This document shows positions 48,391 through 57,747 of a stretch of 64,000 nt of DNA, piece by piece (position 1 is the stretch's first letter; each line of letters opens with the position of its first letter). The translations under genes and the position numbers were made by a program. Under the pieces are notes generated by a model that saw nothing but the letters and a program-made list of their open reading frames with translations, was not told the DNA's origin and ran no database searches. The stretch is from assembly GCA_937911325.1 (NCBI GenBank), contig CALDSD010000092.1:82573-146572 (forward strand). Reading direction: 5' to 3'. The stretch is from an uncultured Neomegalonema sp. Its GTDB lineage: Bacteria > Pseudomonadota > Alphaproteobacteria > Rhodobacterales > Rhodobacteraceae.

Positions 48391-49695
48391 ATGAGACTGT
48401 TCTCCGGAGCCGCGGCGCTGTCCGCTGCGTTGCTGTTGGCGACCGCAGCCAATTCGGCGGTTTGGGAGGACGCCCGCGAATGGTCGCCCGAATGGGAGAA
48501 GCGCTACAGCAGTTGGGTTGAGCGGTTCTGGTCGGCCGACGCGGCGCATCGCGAGGATGATCCAGACCTGTTCGGTCTGGAGCTGGACTGCGCCGACGCG
48601 GTTTACACGATGCGCATCATTTTCGCGCAGAGAAACCAGCTTCCTTTCGCCATCAATGATCCGCGCGGGCGACGCAAGCTCTTGTCGAACCGCTCAACGG
48701 CTTGGGACAAGATCCGGCAACGCTTTGTCGTCGAGGATGACGACACCGGCAAGATGCGCGTCGTTAAGGGCGACTACCTGACCGATCGCCAGAAGCTGCG
48801 CCGGTTCATCGATGACGTGAACACCTTCACGACGACCCAGAGCCTTGCGCGGGACACCTTTCCGATCCCTTTGTCGGACTTGCGGCCAGGCGACATTTAC
48901 CTTGTGCCGGGCAGCCACGCTTTCATCATCAAGGACGTTGGTCCGACCGGCGCCATCACCACTCTGTCAGCCTCGTCTCCGCGGGCCTGGCGACGGATGG
49001 CGCGGGTCGAGGATTTCCCGTCCTACGTGCCGAAGGATCGGTCCAAACGCGACGGTTACCGCCGGTTCAAGCCGATCAGCCATATGAAGACCAAGGCGTC
49101 CAAAGTCCCCGGCGCCAGTCTGGAGCAGTGGAAGGTCGCGAAAGAGTTCAAAGGCGATTGGGCCGCATTCACGCTGGCGACGCAGGACGCCCTTGCGCGA
49201 TACGAGGAGTCGCCTTACGCGCGCGCGCTGCGCCGCCACGATGCGGTTTGCGACTACGCGGATGAGCGGGTGACCTACGTCGACGAAGCGATCTCGCATC
49301 TCGAGAGGATTGGAATGGAGGGCCGCAGCTGCATGCGGTTCGGCGAGTATGCGGAGTACTCGACCCCGTCGCGAGACAAGCGCCTGCGCGGCATGTTTGA
49401 AGTGCTGAGGGTCGAGATGGAGCGCGACAGTTGGAACACGCTGCGCCCGGATCTGCGCGCGCGGATCGGCGCCATCTTCGCGCCGTCTCTCTACCCGCAG
49501 AGCACGTCTGTCGGTTTGGAGACCTGCGCAATCCCCGTCGACTATCTGGGTGGGAAGAATTTGACCCTCGCAGAGCTCTGGCAGGGGCTGGAAAGCGGTC
49601 TGGTTTCCTACGATCCGCATGCGCCGAGAGAGTTTCGCTGGGGGTATGGCGGGGAGAAATGGCGTCCCACGTGTCGATCGGCGCGCGGCGGTTGA
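48391..49695 (+). CDS. Secreted protein, candidate papain-like (NlpC/P60-type) fold
   Basis: 434 aa with signal peptide MRLFSGAAALSAALLLATA. After WEDAREWSPEWEKRYSSWVE comes LELDCADAVYTMRIIFAQRN, a Cys starting a helix, and about 90 residues later LRPGDIYLVPGSHAFIIKDV, a GD-x-(5)-GSHAF strand. Cys on a helix followed by a His opening a strand after a GD turn is the layout of NlpC/P60 and CHAP peptidases. The rest (residues 230-434) is helical with several cysteines (CDYADERVTYVDEA, SCMRFGEYAEY). I do not recognise the family. Single gene between ndk and purN; convergent with purN. Confidence 0.6.
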   Translation: MRLFSGAAALSAALLLATAANSAVWEDAREWSPEWEKRYSSWVERFWSADAAHREDDPDLFGLELDCADAVYTMRIIFAQRNQLPFAINDPRGRRKLLSNRSTAWDKIRQRFVVEDDDTGKMRVVKGDYLTDRQKLRRFIDDVNTFTTTQSLARDTFPIPLSDLRPGDIYLVPGSHAFIIKDVGPTGAITTLSASSPRAWRRMARVEDFPSYVPKDRSKRDGYRRFKPISHMKTKASKVPGASLEQWKVAKEFKGDWAAFTLATQDALARYEESPYARALRRHDAVCDYADERVTYVDEAISHLERIGMEGRSCMRFGEYAEYSTPSRDKRLRGMFEVLRVEMERDSWNTLRPDLRARIGAIFAPSLYPQSTSVGLETCAIPVDYLGGKNLTLAELWQGLESGLVSYDPHAPREFRWGYGGEKWRPTCRSARGG

Positions 49696-49713
49696 CCGCG
49701 CCGGGGCGAAGCG

Positions 49714-50400
49714 TCACTCCGTCGAAGGGCTGATCTGAGTGTTCGGGGTTTGGAACGTCAGATCCGCCTGCAAAAAGCGGTCTCCTTCAACGCGCGCCCC
49801 CGGGGCGCAGAACAGACGGAGCGCGCGCGGGTAGAGCTGATGCTCGGCCTGCAAGACGCGCTTGCGCAGGCTTTCCGCGTCATCCTCGGGCAGGGTCGGC
49901 ACAGCGGCTTGCGCGATGATCGGCCCGTCGTCGAGCGCGGGCGTCACGACATGAACGGTCGCCCCGTGCCAGCAAACGCCTGCGTCCAAAGCGCGTTGAT
50001 GCGTGTCGAGCCCCTTGAACGAGGGGAGCAGCGACGGGTGAATGTTGAGGATGCGGCCCTTCCATCGATTGACGAACCAGGGCGTGAGGATCCGCATGAA
50101 CCCGGCGAGGCACACGACCTCGATCTCCTGAGCCGCGAGTTGTTCGTCGATAGCCGCCTCAAACTGAGCGCGGTTCTCGCCATGGGGGCGGTGGTCGACG
50201 ACGGCGGTTGCAATTCCCCGTTCCGCTGCGATCGCTAGCCCGCCGGCGTCTGGCTCGTTTGACAGCACCAGGGCGATGCGCGCCGGGTACTCTTGGGCGG
50301 CGCATGCGTCCGCCAACGTCGCCATGTTCGAACCGCGCCCGGAGATCAAAACCGCCACGCGGGTCCGGCCCTCCGCGCTCTTCGTCGTTGGCTCGCTCAT
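49714..50400 (-). CDS. purN: Phosphoribosylglycinamide formyltransferase 1
   Basis: 228 aa. Transfers formyl from 10-formyl-THF to GAR in purine synthesis. [16 protein letters not shown] near the N-terminus, [38 protein letters not shown] (catalytic Asn-His), and [20 protein letters not shown] (catalytic Asp). About 25 extra residues at the C-terminus compared with E. coli. Start overlaps purM stop by 4 bases, so translation is coupled. Confidence 0.96.
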   Translation of the reverse strand: MSEPTTKSAEGRTRVAVLISGRGSNMATLADACAAQEYPARIALVLSNEPDAGGLAIAAERGIATAVVDHRPHGENRAQFEAAIDEQLAAQEIEVVCLAGFMRILTPWFVNRWKGRILNIHPSLLPSFKGLDTHQRALDAGVCWHGATVHVVTPALDDGPIIAQAAVPTLPEDDAESLRKRVLQAEHQLYPRALRLFCAPGARVEGDRFLQADLTFQTPNTQISPSTE

Positions 50401-51491
50401 CCAAACAACGCGCCCGTGTAGACAACGCGTTCGCCGTCATCGCCGACGGGGGCCAACCGTCCAACCGGGATCACGGTCTCTCCCGCGTCCGACAGCAGCT
50501 GGGTGACAACGGCGGCGGCGTCCTCAGGGCATGCCAGGACAAGACCGACGCCACAGTTGAAGGTCCGCAGCATCTCGGCCGATCCAGCTCCGGAGTTCTC
50601 GTTGAGCCAGCCAAAGACGGGTGGCGGCGTCCAGGCGCTCAGATCGATCTCCGCGCGCACATCCTCCGGCAGGACCCTCGGGATGTTCTCAGTCAGGCCG
50701 CCGCCCGTAATGTGAGCCAGGGCGGCAACCGGCGCGTCACGGAGAGCCGGCAGAACCTGTTTCACGTAGATCCGGGTCGGCTGCAGCAGCGCTTCGCCAA
50801 GCGATTTCGAAAGGGCGAACGGCGCGGCCGCATCCCAGCTCAAGCCGGTGTCGCCGACGATCCGCCGGATCATGGAATAGCCGTTCGAGTGCGGGCCGCT
50901 CGACGTCAGCCCCAGCAACACGTCGCCTGCTTTTGTGGGCTTTGGTAAAACCGCGTCCCGGTCCACCGCGCCGACGGCGAACCCGGCAAGGTCGAAATCC
51001 TGACCCGCGTACATTCCGGGCATCTCCGCCGTTTCGCCGCCGAGAAGCGCGCAGCCGGCTTGCAGACATCCGTCGGCGACGCTTTCAACGATGGCTGCGC
51101 CGTGTTCGGGGTCGAGCTTGCCGGTGGCCAGGTAGTCGAGAAAGAACAGCGGCTCTGCGCCCTGGCAGAGAAGATCGTTCACGCACATCGCAACAAGATC
51201 GACGCCGACGCCGGACAGACGCCCACTGTCGAAGGCGATTCGCTGCTTGGTGCCGACGCCATCGGTCGCCGCCACCAAGAGCGGGTTGTCATAGCCTGCC
51301 GCCGCAACGTCGAACAAACCCCCGAACCCCCCGATGCCGCCCATGACGCCAGGTCGACGCGTGCTGCGCGCGGCAGGCCCGATCCGGTCGACAAGCTCGT
51401 TGCCTGCATCGATCGAAACACCCGCATCGGCGTAAGTCAGTCGATTTGCTCGCGCGGGGGTGGAAGTGTCGTCAGAGGAATCGTCGATCAT
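50397..51491 (-). CDS. purM: Phosphoribosylformylglycinamidine cyclo-ligase
   Basis: 364 aa. AIR synthetase, the fifth purine step. [20 protein letters not shown], then [62 protein letters not shown] and [36 protein letters not shown]. Coupled to purN by a 4-base overlap. The tRNA gene on the other strand starts 84 bases upstream of it. Confidence 0.97.
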   Translation of the reverse strand: MIDDSSDDTSTPARANRLTYADAGVSIDAGNELVDRIGPAARSTRRPGVMGGIGGFGGLFDVAAAGYDNPLLVAATDGVGTKQRIAFDSGRLSGVGVDLVAMCVNDLLCQGAEPLFFLDYLATGKLDPEHGAAIVESVADGCLQAGCALLGGETAEMPGMYAGQDFDLAGFAVGAVDRDAVLPKPTKAGDVLLGLTSSGPHSNGYSMIRRIVGDTGLSWDAAAPFALSKSLGEALLQPTRIYVKQVLPALRDAPVAALAHITGGGLTENIPRVLPEDVRAEIDLSAWTPPPVFGWLNENSGAGSAEMLRTFNCGVGLVLACPEDAAAVVTQLLSDAGETVIPVGRLAPVGDDGERVVYTGALFG

Positions 51492-51533
51492 GCGTGCGGC
51501 CTTCGCAAAAAGCAGGATAGGAGCGTGTACTGG

Positions 51534-51562
51534 TTGACCAGACCGCTCCTGCGCGCCTATCT
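51534..51562 (+). promoter_or_regulatory. Sigma-70 promoter of the tRNA gene
   Basis: TTGACC (51534-51539), 17-base spacer, CTATCT (51557-51562), 12 bases before the tRNA 5' end. The -35 and spacing match the housekeeping consensus of alphaproteobacteria. The position predicts a very short leader before the mature tRNA. Confidence 0.8.
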
Positions 51563-51574
51563 CCTAAACGCGTG

Positions 51575-51650
51575 GGGCCCGTAGCTCAACGGTTAGAGCA
51601 GACCGCTCATAACGGTTTGGTTGGGGGTTCAAATCCCTCCGGGCCTACCA
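51575..51650 (+). tRNA. tRNA with CAT anticodon (probably Ile2, possibly elongator Met)
   Basis: 76 bases including an encoded CCA. Acceptor GGGCCCG/CGGGCCT, D-arm GCTC/GAGC, anticodon stem GACCG/CGGTT with loop CTCATAA (anticodon CAT at 51608-51610), T-arm GGGGG/CCCTC with loop TTCAAAT. The GTTAGAGCAG D-arm and CTCATAACGGTTTGGTT anticodon-variable region resemble Ile2 tRNAs, whose C34 is changed to lysidine by TilS. Automatic annotation often calls it Met. Confidence 0.9.
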
Positions 51651-51734
51651 AATTCATTTATGTCTACCGATCCGCCTGCGCCGCGTTCGTTTGAAAGGCT
51701 GGTCTGCCAAGGGGCGATACCCTAGAATCGAAGC

Positions 51735-52625
51735 ATGCCAGATCTCCGCGACATGCAACTTCTGACTTCGCTTGCGCGCCACAATCACTTCGCCCGAGCG
51801 GCGGAGGAGTGCGGCATCTCCCAACCCGCCTTTTCAACACGTATCCGCAACCTGGAGAGAGAGCTCGGCGCTCCGGTCGTCAAGAGGGGCAACCGGTTCA
51901 TGGGGTTCACCCGTGAGGGTGAGATCGTGCTGACCTGGGCGCGACGGATAATGGTGGACCTGGATAGCCTTCGACAGGAGTTGGAAGCGGCCCGCGGCGC
52001 GTTCACCGGACGGCTCTCGGTCGGCGCCGTCCCGACCGCGCTCGCGTTCGTCGCGCAGTCGCCGATGCGCCTGCGACAAGCGCATCCGGATCTCCTTATT
52101 CATATCAAGTCGTTGTCGTCTTCACAGATCCATCAGGGCCTCGCGGACTTTTCGCTGGACGCCGGCGTCACATATCTCGACCACGAATTGCCGCCCGGAT
52201 TGACCGCGGATCCGCTTTATGAGGAGCGGTATGTGCTGATCGCGTCGGTTTCGGTCGCGCCGCGGTCCGACGGGCCGATCACTTGGGCCGAGGCCGCCAC
52301 GCTGCCGCTGTGCCTTCTCACGCGCGCGATGCGCAATCGACGCATTCTGGACGAGGTCTTCGAACAGGCGGTGGGCGCGCGACCCTCGCCTGTAATGGAG
52401 ACCAACGCGTTCACCGCGGCCTTGGCTCAAGTCGCCACTGGCGCAGCCGCCACCATCGCTCCGGCGCATCTTGCCGAGAGCCTGGAGATCGCTGGAGACG
52501 TCGTTCGATTGCCGCTGATCGAGCCCGAGGTCCGAACCCCGATCGGTTTGGTGACGACCGATCGCGACCCGGTGCCTCCGGCGGTTTCTGCGCTTGTCGA
52601 GGCGTTGAAGGCGGCCTCACGATAA
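51735..52625 (+). CDS. LysR-family regulator upstream of formate dehydrogenase
   Basis: 296 aa. N-terminal winged helix: LRDMQLLTSLARHNHFARAA, EECGISQPAFSTRIRNLERE, then the effector domain from about residue 90 (FTGRLSVGAVPTALAFVAQS). It ends 87 bases before the formate dehydrogenase genes and points the same way, unlike typical divergent LysR regulators. It resembles the LysR proteins that sit next to fds operons; control of formate dehydrogenase is inferred from position. Confidence 0.85.
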   Translation: MPDLRDMQLLTSLARHNHFARAAEECGISQPAFSTRIRNLERELGAPVVKRGNRFMGFTREGEIVLTWARRIMVDLDSLRQELEAARGAFTGRLSVGAVPTALAFVAQSPMRLRQAHPDLLIHIKSLSSSQIHQGLADFSLDAGVTYLDHELPPGLTADPLYEERYVLIASVSVAPRSDGPITWAEAATLPLCLLTRAMRNRRILDEVFEQAVGARPSPVMETNAFTAALAQVATGAAATIAPAHLAESLEIAGDVVRLPLIEPEVRTPIGLVTTDRDPVPPAVSALVEALKAASR

Positions 52626-52712
52626 TCTCAGCCTAACACGCCATTGCGCCTTTGAATTTGAGCTTGCCGCTGCCCGAGCGTCTCTTAGGGCAACGAATTC
52701 AGGGAGGCTCGC

Positions 52713-54401
52713 ATGGCGCTCGACGACAGCAGCGGCGTTTGGAAATCCGGCCGTGGAAAAGGGCGTCGCACGCCTAAGGGTCGCCAACTCGAAGATCAGG
52801 CGCTGACAGAGGTTCGGGAGTTGCTCGGCGAGCAACCCCGTCGTCGCGACCTGCTGATCGAGTTTCTGCATCTGATCCAGGATAAGTTCGGTTGCCTTTC
52901 TGCGGTGCATCTGCGCGCGCTGGCGGAAGAAATGCGTATGGCGCAGGCCGAGATTTACGAAGTCGCGACCTTCTATGCGCATTTCGACGTTCTCAAGGAA
53001 GGCGAAGCCACGCCGCCAGCGCTGACCATTCGGGTCTGCGATTCCCTGTCCTGCGAGATGGCGGGCGCGCAGCATTTGAAGAAAGCGCTCGAAGACGGAC
53101 TCGACCCGTCCGAGGTTCGGGTCCTTCGCGCGCCGTGCATGGGCCGGTGCGACACCGCGCCGGTTCTGGAGATCGGCCACAATCACATTGACAATGCGAC
53201 GCCGGAGAAGGTGAAAGCCGCGATCGCGGCGGACGACACGCATGCGCGCATCCCCGACTATCAGACCTATGACGCCTACGCAGCGGGCGGCGGCTACGCG
53301 GCTCTGAAAGCGCTGCGCGACGGCTCTGAAACGCCGGAGCAGGTGCAGGACAAGATCCTTGCGTCGGGTTTGCGCGGCCTTGGCGGCGCGGGCTTCCCGT
53401 CCGGCCGCAAATGGTCCTTCGTTCGCGCCGAGGCTGGCCCGCGTTACCTTGCGGTCAACGGCGACGAGGGCGAGCCGGGCACTTTCAAGGACCGCTATTA
53501 TCTGGAGCGCGAACCGCATCTCTTCCTCGAAGGGATGCTGATCGCCGCCTGGGCGGTCGAGGCGGAAACCTGCTTCATCTACATGCGCGACGAGTACCCG
53601 GCGGTGCTTGAGATCCTGCGCCGTGAGATCGCAGCGCTTGAAGAGGCTGGTCTGGTCGCGCCCGGCCACATCGACCTGCGCCGCGGCGCGGGCGCGTACA
53701 TCTGCGGTGAAGAATCCGCGATGATCGAGTCGATTGAAGGCAAGCGCGGTCTGCCGCGGCATCGTCCTCCCTATGTCGCGCAGGTCGGCGTCTTCGATCG
53801 GCCCACGCTCGTGCACAACGTCGAGACGCTGCATTGGGTGGCGCGGATCTGCCGCGAGGGGCCCGAGATCCTCAGCTCGGTTGAGAAAAACGGCCGGACG
53901 GGGCTGCGCTCCTATTCGGTCTCCGGCCGTGTGAAGAACCCGGGCGTGCATCTGCTGCCCTCGGGCTCGACCATAACGGACATCATCGAGGCCACTGGCG
54001 GCATGCTCGATGGGCATGTCTTCAAGGCCTATCAGCCGGGCGGTCCGTCTTCCGGCCTGTTGCCGGCCTCGATCGCCGACGTTCCGCTCGACTTCGATAC
54101 GCTGCAGCCGCTTGGGTCGTTCATCGGGTCCGCGGCGGTGGTCGTCCTTTCTGACCACGACCGGGCCCGCGACGCGGCGCTCAACATGCTCAGGTTCTTC
54201 GAGGACGAGAGCTGCGGCCAGTGCACGCCCTGCCGCGTCGGCTGTGAAAAAGCCGTGAAGCTGATGCAGGAAGACAAATGGGACTCAGACCTGCTCGAAG
54301 AGCTGAGCCAAGTCATGGTCGACGCCTCGATCTGTGGCCTGGGTCAAGCGGCGCCGAACCCGATCCGCATGACCATCAAGCACTTCAGCGACGAGATTTG
54401 A
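52713..54401 (+). CDS. fdh1B: NAD-dependent formate dehydrogenase, fused diaphorase subunit (NuoE+NuoF)
   Basis: 562 aa. The N-terminal thioredoxin-like [2Fe-2S] domain has cysteines C109, C114, C142 and C146 (RVCDSLSCEM and PCMGRCDTAP) as in NuoE/FdsG. The C-terminal part is NuoF-like: GLRGLGGAGFPSGRKWSFVR (FMN/NADH), VNGDEGEPGTFKDRYYLERE, GAGAYICGEESAMIESIEGK, and the 4Fe-4S motif SCGQCTPCRVGC. It carries FMN and reduces NAD+. The fusion of the FdsG and FdsB parts matches the two-subunit FDH1 of methylotrophs such as Methylorubrum extorquens. Followed after 13 bases by the catalytic subunit. Confidence 0.92.
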   Translation: MALDDSSGVWKSGRGKGRRTPKGRQLEDQALTEVRELLGEQPRRRDLLIEFLHLIQDKFGCLSAVHLRALAEEMRMAQAEIYEVATFYAHFDVLKEGEATPPALTIRVCDSLSCEMAGAQHLKKALEDGLDPSEVRVLRAPCMGRCDTAPVLEIGHNHIDNATPEKVKAAIAADDTHARIPDYQTYDAYAAGGGYAALKALRDGSETPEQVQDKILASGLRGLGGAGFPSGRKWSFVRAEAGPRYLAVNGDEGEPGTFKDRYYLEREPHLFLEGMLIAAWAVEAETCFIYMRDEYPAVLEILRREIAALEEAGLVAPGHIDLRRGAGAYICGEESAMIESIEGKRGLPRHRPPYVAQVGVFDRPTLVHNVETLHWVARICREGPEILSSVEKNGRTGLRSYSVSGRVKNPGVHLLPSGSTITDIIEATGGMLDGHVFKAYQPGGPSSGLLPASIADVPLDFDTLQPLGSFIGSAAVVVLSDHDRARDAALNMLRFFEDESCGQCTPCRVGCEKAVKLMQEDKWDSDLLEELSQVMVDASICGLGQAAPNPIRMTIKHFSDEI

Positions 54402-54414
54402 GGGGATCGAACCA

Positions 54415-57228
54415 ATGGCGCTCGATGCAAACATCACCACGATCACCTTCACGCTCGACGGCAAAGAGGTGCAGGCCCAACCCGGCGAAACGATCTGGGA
54501 AGTGGCCAAACGCGAGGGCACGCGGATCCCGCATCTGTGCCACAAGGACGCGACGGGCTATCGCTCCGACGGCAACTGTCGCGCCTGCATGGTGGAGATC
54601 GACGGCGAGCGGGTGCTGGCGGCGTCGTGCATTCGCACTCCGAGCGACGGCATGGTCGTGAATTCGCAATCCGACCGAGCCGACAGCGCGCGCAAGGCGG
54701 TGATGGAGCTGCTGGTCGCCGACCAGCCCGCCCGTGAAGAGGCGCATGACAAGTCCTCCCATCTTTGGGAGATGGCCGATCTTCAGGGCGTGACCGAGAG
54801 CCGTTATCCGACGATCGAGCACGACCGCATTCCGCTGCTCGACGACAGCCATGTGGCGATGCAGGTCAATCTCGACGCCTGCATCCACTGCAATCTCTGC
54901 GTGCGCGCCTGCCGCGAGGTGCAGGTCAACGACGTCATCGGGATGGCGGGCCGCGGCCATGACGCCAAGATCGTGTTCGATATGGACGACCCCATGGGCG
55001 CGTCGACATGCGTGGCTTGCGGCGAATGCGTTCAGGCCTGCCCGACCGGAGCGCTGATGCCGGCGACCATTGTCGATGAAGCGCAGGTGGGCGACAGCAA
55101 GGATTACGACCGCGAAGTACAGTCGGTCTGCCCTTATTGCGGGGTTGGCTGTCAACTCAGCTTCAAGCTGAAGAAAGACGAGCACGGCGTCGAGAAGATC
55201 GCTTATGTCGACGGCGTCGAGGGGCCGGCGAACGAGAACCGTCTCTGCGTGAAGGGGCGGTTCGGCTTTGACTACGTCGCGCACCCGCATCGTCTGACCA
55301 AGCCGCTGATCCGCAAACCGGACGCGCCGAAAAAAGGGCTGAACGTCGACCCGTCGAACCCCTGGACCCATTTCCGCGAGGCGACCTGGGAAGAGGCGCT
55401 CGACTTCGCCGCCCGCGGGCTGGGCGACCTGCGCAGCGGTTACGGCGGCAAGTCGGTGGCGGGGTTTGGCTCGGCCAAATGCTCGAACGAGGAGGCTTAT
55501 CTTTTCCAGAAGCTGATCCGCACGGGCTTCGGACACAACAATCTCGATCATTGCACACGCCTGTGCCACGCGAGCTCGGTCGCGGCGCTGATGGAGAACG
55601 TTGGGTCAGGCGCGGTGACGGCGACCTTCAACGAGATCGAGAACGCCGACTGCGCGATCGTGATCGGCGCCAACCCGACCGAGAACCACCCGGTCGCGGC
55701 GACCTACTTCAAGCAATTCGCCAAACGCGGCGGCACGCTGATCGTCATGGACCCTCGCGGCCACGGACTGAAGCGCCACGCCACGCACATGCTGCAATTC
55801 CGTCCAGGCGCGGACGTTGCGCTGCTCAATGCGATGATGAACGTCATCGTCGAGGAGAAGCTCTACGACCGGCAGTACATCGAGGGCTTCACCGAAGGCT
55901 TCTTCGAGTTCCGCGAGCATATCCGGGCGTTCCCGCCCGAGCGTATGTCGGAGATCTGCGGCATCTCACCCGAGCAGATACGCGAGACCGCGCGGGCCTT
56001 CGCCAACGCCGACGCCGGCATGATCTTCTGGGGCATGTGCGTCTCCCAGCACATCCACGGCACCGACAATTCGCGCTGCCTCATCTCGTTGGCTCTGCTC
56101 TGCGGTCATGTCGGCCGGCCCGGCTCCGGGCTGCATCCGCTGCGCGGTCAGAACAACGTGCAAGGCGCATCCGACGCCGGGCTGATCCCGCAGGTTTTGC
56201 CGGATTATCAGTCTGTCACCGACAATGAAGTACGCGATATCTTCAAGGACATCTGGAATGGCGCTGAGATCGATCCGACCCCAGGACTGACGGTTGTGGA
56301 GATCATCGACGCCTGCTACCGCGGCGAGATCAAGGGCATGTACGTCATGGGCGAGAACCCGGCGATGTCCGACCCGGATGTCGAACATGCGCGCACGGCG
56401 CTCTCGCATCTCGACCATCTCGTCGTTCAGGACATCTTCCTGACCGAGACCGCGATGTTCGCCGACGTCATTCTTCCGGCTTCTGCTTGGCCAGAGAAGA
56501 CGGGCACCGTCACCAACACCAACCGCCAGGTTCAGATGGGGCGCAAGGCGCTTGATGCGCCAGGCGAGGCCAAGGAGGATTGGTGGATCACAGTGGAGCT
56601 GGCGCGGCGGCTCGGTCTCGACTGGGATTACGACACCCCGCGGATGGTCTTCAACGAGATGAAGATGTCGATGCGCTCCCTGGACAACATCACGTGGAAC
56701 CGGCTCGATAATGAGAGGGCAGTGACGTACCCCTCGCTGTCGAACGAGGATCCGGGGCAGCCGGTGGTCTTTGGCGACGGCTTCCCGCGCACGGCGGGCC
56801 GGGCGAAGTTCACTCCGGCCCGCGTCAGTCCGCCGGCGGAGACGCCCGACGAGTCGTTCCCGATGATCCTGACGACCGGGCGGCAGCTCGAGCATTGGCA
56901 TACCGGGTCGATGACCCGGCGCGCCACGACGCTCGACGCTCTGGAGCCGGAGGCGAATGCGTCATTGCATCCGAGGACGTTGCGCGCCTTGGGCGTGGCG
57001 CCGGGCGACATGATCACGGTCGAGACGCGTCGCGGGGCGATCCAGATCATGGCCAGGGCCGATCGCGCCGTAGCCGAAGATATGGTGTTTGTGCCCTTCG
57101 CCTATGTCGAGGCGGCTGCCAACGTGCTGACGAACCCGCAGCTTGACCCTTTCGGCAAGATCCCGGAGTTCAAGTTCTCGGCCTGCCGAGTATCCAAGGC
57201 TGACGATCAGGTGGTCGCCGCTGAGTAA
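54415..57228 (+). CDS. fdh1A: NAD-dependent formate dehydrogenase, catalytic Mo/W subunit
   Basis: 937 aa. N-terminal ferredoxin domain with [2Fe-2S] ligands C42, C55, C58, C72; then two [4Fe-4S] clusters in CIHCNLCVRAC (C156, 159, 162, 166) and CVACGECVQACP (C199, 202, 205, 209). The molybdopterin domain has its own cluster (C239, 242, 246, 278; CPYCGVGCQ). Active-site Cys384-His385 lies in HCTRLCHASSVAAL, a cysteine not selenocysteine enzyme. C-terminal MGD domain ends near FGKIPEFKFSACRV. Oxidises formate to CO2 in the cytoplasm; metal is Mo or W. fdsC/fdhD-like sulfurtransferase and fdsD are not adjacent. A hairpin follows. Confidence 0.96.
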   Translation: MALDANITTITFTLDGKEVQAQPGETIWEVAKREGTRIPHLCHKDATGYRSDGNCRACMVEIDGERVLAASCIRTPSDGMVVNSQSDRADSARKAVMELLVADQPAREEAHDKSSHLWEMADLQGVTESRYPTIEHDRIPLLDDSHVAMQVNLDACIHCNLCVRACREVQVNDVIGMAGRGHDAKIVFDMDDPMGASTCVACGECVQACPTGALMPATIVDEAQVGDSKDYDREVQSVCPYCGVGCQLSFKLKKDEHGVEKIAYVDGVEGPANENRLCVKGRFGFDYVAHPHRLTKPLIRKPDAPKKGLNVDPSNPWTHFREATWEEALDFAARGLGDLRSGYGGKSVAGFGSAKCSNEEAYLFQKLIRTGFGHNNLDHCTRLCHASSVAALMENVGSGAVTATFNEIENADCAIVIGANPTENHPVAATYFKQFAKRGGTLIVMDPRGHGLKRHATHMLQFRPGADVALLNAMMNVIVEEKLYDRQYIEGFTEGFFEFREHIRAFPPERMSEICGISPEQIRETARAFANADAGMIFWGMCVSQHIHGTDNSRCLISLALLCGHVGRPGSGLHPLRGQNNVQGASDAGLIPQVLPDYQSVTDNEVRDIFKDIWNGAEIDPTPGLTVVEIIDACYRGEIKGMYVMGENPAMSDPDVEHARTALSHLDHLVVQDIFLTETAMFADVILPASAWPEKTGTVTNTNRQVQMGRKALDAPGEAKEDWWITVELARRLGLDWDYDTPRMVFNEMKMSMRSLDNITWNRLDNERAVTYPSLSNEDPGQPVVFGDGFPRTAGRAKFTPARVSPPAETPDESFPMILTTGRQLEHWHTGSMTRRATTLDALEPEANASLHPRTLRALGVAPGDMITVETRRGAIQIMARADRAVAEDMVFVPFAYVEAAANVLTNPQLDPFGKIPEFKFSACRVSKADDQVVAAE

Positions 57229-57236
57229 GGAAACAG

Positions 57237-57260
57237 CCCCAGCTTCTGTGGAAGCTGGGG
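57237..57260 (+). terminator. Hairpin after the formate dehydrogenase operon
   Basis: CCCCAGCTTC (57237-57246), loop TGTG, GAAGCTGGGG (57251-57260): a perfect 10-base stem starting 8 bases after the fdh1A stop. No clear T-run follows on either strand, but it lies between convergent genes, so a two-way stop is likely. Confidence 0.6.
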
Positions 57261-57281
57261 TCGTCCGTGTCCGATGGAGGA

Positions 57282-57530
57282 CTAGACGCGCTTCAGCACT
57301 TGAAGAAGAAAGACCACAATCACCGCGCCAATCGTCGCGCTTATGACTTGCCCCGTGACGCCGTTGACCGGCAGAACACCCGGCAGCAGAAAACCGGCGA
57401 GCATGGCGCCGGCGACGCCGACAATCGCATTGCCGGCTAGGCCAAATCCGCCGCCATTCGTCAGGCGCCCGGCCAGCCATCCGGCGACTGTGCCGATCAC
57501 CAGAATGACGAATAGACTTTCAATGCTCAT
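57282..57530 (-). CDS. GlsB/YeaQ/YmgE-family small membrane protein
   Basis: 82 aa from ATG 57530, with GAAGG 8 bases upstream (57545 is an alternative). Glycine-rich membrane helices: LFVILVIGTVAGWLAGRLT, GGGFGLAGNAIVGVAGAMLA and GQVISATIGAVIVVFLLQVL, the 'transglycosylase-associated' family signature. Members are envelope-stress proteins of unknown biochemistry. Single gene. Confidence 0.88.
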   Translation of the reverse strand: MSIESLFVILVIGTVAGWLAGRLTNGGGFGLAGNAIVGVAGAMLAGFLLPGVLPVNGVTGQVISATIGAVIVVFLLQVLKRV

Positions 57531-57747
57531 CACGCGCACCTTCATTTGTTCAAGGACGCCCTAGATATAGGGATAAATCCAACTGGCGTCGAGCCGGCGA
57601 TCGTCTTATGAGCCTGCGGTTCGCATCGAAGCGCTGGGAAAGCAAAACGGCGCCGGGACCTTCACCCACATCGCTCTACATAGGCGGCGATGTCGGGCTT
57701 GTTTTGAGCCTTCGTTAGACAACGCAATGATTTTGGGAGGATTTTTC

